A stretch of DNA of 18,208 bases from an uncultured Selenomonadaceae bacterium (lineage in GTDB: Bacteria > Bacillota > Negativicutes > Selenomonadales > Selenomonadaceae), in assembly GCA_905236325.1 (NCBI GenBank), contig CAJOPJ010000110.1:1-18208 (forward strand), written 5' to 3'. A program made the position numbers and the translations under genes. The notes below the pieces were generated by a model, which did no database searches, was not told the DNA's origin, and saw only the letters and a list, made by a program, of their open reading frames with translations. The stretch's first letter is position 1, and each line of letters starts with the position of its first letter. Positions 14,923 to 18,208 of this stretch are shown here, in pieces.

Positions 14923-14937
14923 TGGAAAATATTTCCA
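14923..14937. promoter_or_regulatory. Inverted repeat between ilvN and galT (candidate operator)
   Basis: TGGAAA (14923-14928), ATA, TTTCCA (14932-14937): perfect 6-bp arms around a 3-nt centre. It lies about where the -35 of the candidate galT promoter would fall, and 25 bp upstream of the ilvN -35. No regulator is assigned. Confidence 0.35.
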
Positions 14938-14949
14938 TTGAATGTACTT

Positions 14950-14958
14950 TGCTATAGT
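14950..14958 (+). promoter_or_regulatory. Candidate extended -10 of galT-msbA unit
   Basis: TGC followed by TATAGT (14953-14958) forms an extended -10, with no good -35 at 16-18 nt. An alternative is TTGTGG (14920-14925) with TGTACT (14943-14948) at 17 nt. Either yields a leader of roughly 90-100 nt. Confidence 0.35.
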
Positions 14959-14984
14959 CAGTTTGGCAACTTGCGGACTTAAAC

Positions 14985-15030
14985 GGCTTTGGTAATCACT
15001 CCCCAAGCTGGCGACTTTAGTCGCTGGTGG
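14985..15030 (+). promoter_or_regulatory. Structured leader upstream of galT with two competing stems
   Basis: Stem A: GCTT-GG (14986-14992, one bulged T) with CC-AAGC (15003-15008). Stem B: GCGAC (15011-15015) with GTCGC (15020-15024), extended by wobble and C-G pairs out to 15003 and 15030. Both need bases 15003-15008, so they are mutually exclusive. CTCC at 14999-15002 could also pair with GGAG of the galT SD (15045-15048). It matches no riboswitch class that I recognise. Confidence 0.35.
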
Positions 15031-15057
15031 TTGACAATTTATCAGGAGGTTTAAAAA

Positions 15058-16551
15058 ATGTCAATCAATAAAGAAATCAATCGCTTACTTAATTTTGCAA
15101 TTCAAAGCAAACTCATGAAGGACACAGATATTTACTATGCGGCAAATCGACTTATCGACTTGCTGAAAGTTCCTGAATTTGTGCCTGAAAAAACTTCTGA
15201 AGAACTGCCGACAGCCACGCCGATTTTAGAAAATATTTTGGACTATGCAGTTGAACAAAAAATTATCGACGACACAGTCAATGAACGCGATTTGTTCGAT
15301 ACGCGCATTATGGATTGTGTTATGCCGCGTCCAAGCGAAGTTATTTACAACTTCAAAATCGATTACAACCAATCGCCGGAACTTGCTACAGATGATTACT
15401 ACAAACTTTCTATCGCGTCAAATTACATTCGCAAAGACAGAATCGACAAAAATATTGTTTGGAAAGCCGAAACTGAGTACGGCGCGTTGGACATTACAAT
15501 AAATCTTTCCAAGCCGGAAAAAGATCCACGCGATATTGCCAAAGCTAAAACTGTCAAGTCAACCGGCTATCCAAAATGTTTACTCTGCCGCGAAAATGAA
15601 GGCTTTGCCGGTAATGCCAATCACCCTGCACGCGAAACGCACAGAATTATTCCGCTCAACTTTCGCGGTCATGAATGGTTTTTGCAATATTCGCCCTACA
15701 CTTACTACAATGAACATTGCATTTTACTGAACAGTGAACATGTGCCAATGAAAATCAGCCGCGACACTTTTGAAAATATCTGCGACTTCATTACAGAATT
15801 TCCGCACTACTTTGTAGGTTCAAATGCTGATTTGCCGATTGTTGGCGGCTCAATTTTAAGTCACGATCACTATCAAGGCGGTCATTATACATTTGCAATG
15901 GCTGAGGCGGAAATTGAACAGGTTTATAAATTTGCAAATTTTCCTGAAGTTGAAGCCGGTCGCGTTAAATGGCCAATGTCAACTTTGCGTTTGCGCTCAG
16001 AAAATCGCAAGCAACTTATCGACTGCGCAGAAATAGTTTTGAACGCTTGGAGAAAATATTCTGACTCAAGCGTTGACATTTTGGCTGAAACTGATGCGCC
16101 ACACAATACAATTACGCCTATCGGTCGTCGTCGCGGTTCGGCTTATGAACTTGATTTAGTTTTACGCAACAATCGAACAAGTGATGAACATCCGCTGGGA
16201 ATTTTTCATCCGCACGCCGAAGTTCACCACATTAAAAAAGAAAATATCGGCTTAATTGAAGTCATGGGTTTAGCTGTTCTGCCTGCGCGTTTGAAAGATG
16301 AAATGGCGTATGTTAAAGAAAATTTGCTTAAAGGTACGGCTGATATTTCTGCTATTGAAGATATTGCTAAACACGCTGATTGGTATAAACAAATTCGCTC
16401 TGAATACCTTGAAATCACAGAAAAAAATGTTGACGACATCCTAAAAAAGGAAATTGGAATTGTCTTTAGCAAAGTTTTGGCGCACGCGGGAGTTTTCAAA
16501 CGCAATGAACAAGGCACAGCTGCTTTCGATAAATTTGTTGCGTCAATTTAA
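15058..16551 (+). CDS. galT: UDP-glucose-hexose-1-phosphate uridylyltransferase, class II
   Basis: 497 residues, the length of the Firmicute class II GalT rather than the roughly 350-residue E. coli type. It exchanges UMP between UDP-glucose and galactose-1-phosphate in the Leloir pathway. Signatures: YPKCLLCRENEGFAGN (171-186), RGHEWFLQYSPYTYYNEHC, the active-site SHDHYQGG (268-275; H269 and H271 as the HxH motif), and FHPHAEVHHIKKENIGLIEVMG near the C-terminus. The start is ATG 15058 with a perfect AGGAGG (15044-15049) at 8 nt. No galK or galE adjoins; the following gene is an MsbA-like exporter 23 nt downstream, perhaps linking UDP-galactose supply with envelope glycolipids. Confidence 0.95.
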   Translation: MSINKEINRLLNFAIQSKLMKDTDIYYAANRLIDLLKVPEFVPEKTSEELPTATPILENILDYAVEQKIIDDTVNERDLFDTRIMDCVMPRPSEVIYNFKIDYNQSPELATDDYYKLSIASNYIRKDRIDKNIVWKAETEYGALDITINLSKPEKDPRDIAKAKTVKSTGYPKCLLCRENEGFAGNANHPARETHRIIPLNFRGHEWFLQYSPYTYYNEHCILLNSEHVPMKISRDTFENICDFITEFPHYFVGSNADLPIVGGSILSHDHYQGGHYTFAMAEAEIEQVYKFANFPEVEAGRVKWPMSTLRLRSENRKQLIDCAEIVLNAWRKYSDSSVDILAETDAPHNTITPIGRRRGSAYELDLVLRNNRTSDEHPLGIFHPHAEVHHIKKENIGLIEVMGLAVLPARLKDEMAYVKENLLKGTADISAIEDIAKHADWYKQIRSEYLEITEKNVDDILKKEIGIVFSKVLAHAGVFKRNEQGTAAFDKFVASI

Positions 16552-16574
16552 ATGACTTGGAATTTAGATCTTAA

Positions 16575-18208
16575 ATGAAAAATTACAAAAGACTTTTGGC
16601 TTACATAAAGCCATATTTTGGACGACTTGGCTTGGCGATAATTTGTATTTTGGTTGCGTCAGGTTCAAATTTATATTTGCCGTGGATTATCAAAGATATG
16701 ATCGACAGCGTACTTGCAGATAAAGATATGCAAATGCTGAATGTAATTTCAATCAGCATTGTGGTTGTGTTTGCAATTCGCGGCTTTTTTTATTACTGGC
16801 AAGGTTATTTAGTTTCCTACATTGGTCAACATGTTGTGGTTGATATTCGCGAAGTAATGTTCAAAAAATTTCAGCGTATGCCAATGTCTTACTTTGACAA
16901 ACACCAAACCGGCGAAACAATGAGCTACATTACAAATGATGTCGCCGCAATGCAGTCTGCAATTATTGACAACTTGATTGATTTTTTCACAGAAGCGGCA
17001 ATTTTAGTCGGCTCAATAGTTTTAATGCTGTACATTGATTGGAAATTGACTTTGCTGACTTTAATTACTGTGCCTTTGGTCGGCTATGCAATGAAAATTT
17101 TCGGCAAAAAAATTAAAAAGTCCGGAACTCTAATTCAGGAAAAATTGGCTGATATTACTGCGCTTTTGCAGGAAAGTATTTCTTCAGTGCGCGTTGTAAA
17201 ATCTTTTGTGCGCGAAGATTATGAAATTCAAAGATTCCGGCGCGAAAACAATTTAAACTTCCGCGCTGTTATGAAAAATGTTCAGCTGACAAGTTTACTC
17301 ACGCCGACAGTGGAATTTTTAGCGGCAGTCGCAGTAACTTTTATTGTTTGGTTTGGCGGCTATGAAGTTGTGGCGGGCATTATGTCCGCAGGCGAACTTG
17401 TCGCATTTTTAACTTATGCAGTCAATCTTGCAAATCCTGTCAAAAGACTTTCCAGAATTTATGGCAGAATACAACAGGCTATGGCGGCGATTGACAGAAT
17501 TTTTTCAGTGCTTGATATGGAGGAAACAGTCAACGATAAGCCGGACGCAAAAATTTTGTCAAAAGTCACAGGCAAAGTTTCAGTTGAAAATGTCACCTTC
17601 AGCTACGACGGCAAACACAATGCGCTTGAAAATGTCAGCTTTGAAGTTCAGCCCGGTCAAATGATTGCATTTGTAGGTCCAAGCGGCGCAGGTAAATCCA
17701 CAATCGCAAATTTAATTCCGCGCTTTTATGATGTCGATAGCGGCAAAATTTTGATTGACGGCGTAGATATTCGCGATGTAACCACAAATTCACTGCGTGA
17801 ACAAATCGGTATCGTGCCGCAAGAAACTTTGCTATTCAGCACGACTGTTATGGAAAATATTCGCTACGGCAAACTTGACGCAACTGACGATGAAGTTATC
17901 GCGGCGGCAAAGGCTGCTAATGCTGATAATTTTATTTGCGAACTGCCAAACGGCTACAAAACTTTAATTGGCGAACGCGGCTTGAATTTGAGCGGCGGTC
18001 AGCGTCAGCGTATGGCGATAGCGCGAGCTATGCTGAAAAATCCGCAAATTTTAATTTTGGACGAAGCGACTTCAGCTTTAGATACCGAGTCAGAAAAAAT
18101 TGTTCAGGCGGCATTGGATAAACTTATGCACGGAAGAACAAGTTTTGTAATTGCACACAGACTTTCAACAATTTTTGCGGCAGATCAAATTTTTGTCATT
18201 GAGCACGG
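16575..18208 (+). CDS. MsbA-like ABC exporter (half-transporter), C-terminus cut by window end
   Basis: 544 codons visible and open at the right edge, missing probably 30-50 residues. A transmembrane domain (about 1-320, six segments) is fused to the nucleotide-binding domain. Walker A GPSGAGKS (368-375), Q-loop PQET, signature LSGGQ (472-476), Walker B ILILDE (D496, E497), D-loop SALD and H-loop H528 are all intact. YFDKHQTGE (about 113-121) and EDYEIQRF-type coupling regions fit the lipid A/MsbA and multidrug exporter group. In an outer-membrane-bearing organism, flipping of lipid A core is a fair guess, but a lipid or drug exporter cannot be excluded. The ATG at 16575 has only a weak SD (TTGGAA), so it probably depends on galT translation or the mini-ORF between. 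Confidence 0.88.
   Translation, partial: MKNYKRLLAYIKPYFGRLGLAIICILVASGSNLYLPWIIKDMIDSVLADKDMQMLNVISISIVVVFAIRGFFYYWQGYLVSYIGQHVVVDIREVMFKKFQRMPMSYFDKHQTGETMSYITNDVAAMQSAIIDNLIDFFTEAAILVGSIVLMLYIDWKLTLLTLITVPLVGYAMKIFGKKIKKSGTLIQEKLADITALLQESISSVRVVKSFVREDYEIQRFRRENNLNFRAVMKNVQLTSLLTPTVEFLAAVAVTFIVWFGGYEVVAGIMSAGELVAFLTYAVNLANPVKRLSRIYGRIQQAMAAIDRIFSVLDMEETVNDKPDAKILSKVTGKVSVENVTFSYDGKHNALENVSFEVQPGQMIAFVGPSGAGKSTIANLIPRFYDVDSGKILIDGVDIRDVTTNSLREQIGIVPQETLLFSTTVMENIRYGKLDATDDEVIAAAKAANADNFICELPNGYKTLIGERGLNLSGGQRQRMAIARAMLKNPQILILDEATSALDTESEKIVQAALDKLMHGRTSFVIAHRLSTIFAADQIFVIEH

Noticed and set aside
14985..15030. Assignment of the galT leader to a known riboswitch (preQ1, fluoride, T-box)
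   Set aside because: None of the conserved cores I know of for these classes is present, so it is left as an unassigned structured leader.
15031..15036. TTGACA as a -35 element before galT
   Set aside because: It is only 8 nt upstream of the SD, so no -10 can be placed before the start codon.
1..18208. Mobile element, prophage or horizontally acquired island
   Set aside because: No transposase, integrase, terminal repeats or tRNA attachment site seen, and base composition and codon style look uniform by eye.

Overview
The window is AT-rich and densely packed, with strong AGGAGG-type ribosome binding sites, frequent TTG/GTG starts and short intergenic gaps. It carries Firmicute-style housekeeping genes (class II galT, nrnA, ilvN, rubrerythrin, ATP-dependent pckA, SUF component) together with signs of a Gram-negative-type envelope: an MsbA-like exporter and a secreted acidic/Pro-rich protein. 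The best guess is a flagellated anaerobe of the Negativicutes (Selenomonadales-like). That placement rests on gene content and is an inference, not a measured phylogeny. No prophage, IS element, CRISPR array, tRNA or rRNA is visible, and no gene-free stretch exceeds about 220 bp.

Layout. 1-432 (-): 5' part of pckA with a near-consensus sigma-A promoter. 642-2514 (+): sufB and smpB, 1 nt apart. 2512-4728 (+): a sigma-28 flagellar promoter whose -35 begins on the smpB stop codon, driving a 715-residue flagellin with a zinc-metallopeptidase (HEFVH) domain in its hypervariable region (flagellinolysin family). 4744-6704 (-): an orphan AAA+ ATPase and a secreted Pro/Glu-repeat protein, each with its own terminator. 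6836-10343 (+): rbfA - fliB-like flagellin lysine N-methylase - nrnA - truB, tightly coupled. 10393-13530 (-): pssA - CapA-like lipoprotein - a possible 15-codon ORF - GT2 glycosyltransferase, read from an extended -10 promoter. 13697-14245 (+): rubrerythrin. 14305-14835 (-): ilvN. 15058-18208 (+): galT and an msbA-like ABC exporter cut by the window end.

Themes. (1) Flagellar surface chemistry: an enzymatic flagellin and a predicted flagellin methylase lie within 5 kb, the latter inside a ribosome-maturation operon. (2) Envelope building: pssA, CapA-like, GT2, MsbA-like and the secreted protein. (3) Fe-S/oxidative stress: sufB, rubrerythrin and a 15-bp motif (CTTGCAGGAAAATTT) shared by their upstream regions, in tandem before sufB. 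The most notable locus is the flagellinolysin with its sigma-28 promoter. The family itself is already described, so what could be new here is its context, the methylase link, the shared 15-mer and the galT leader.
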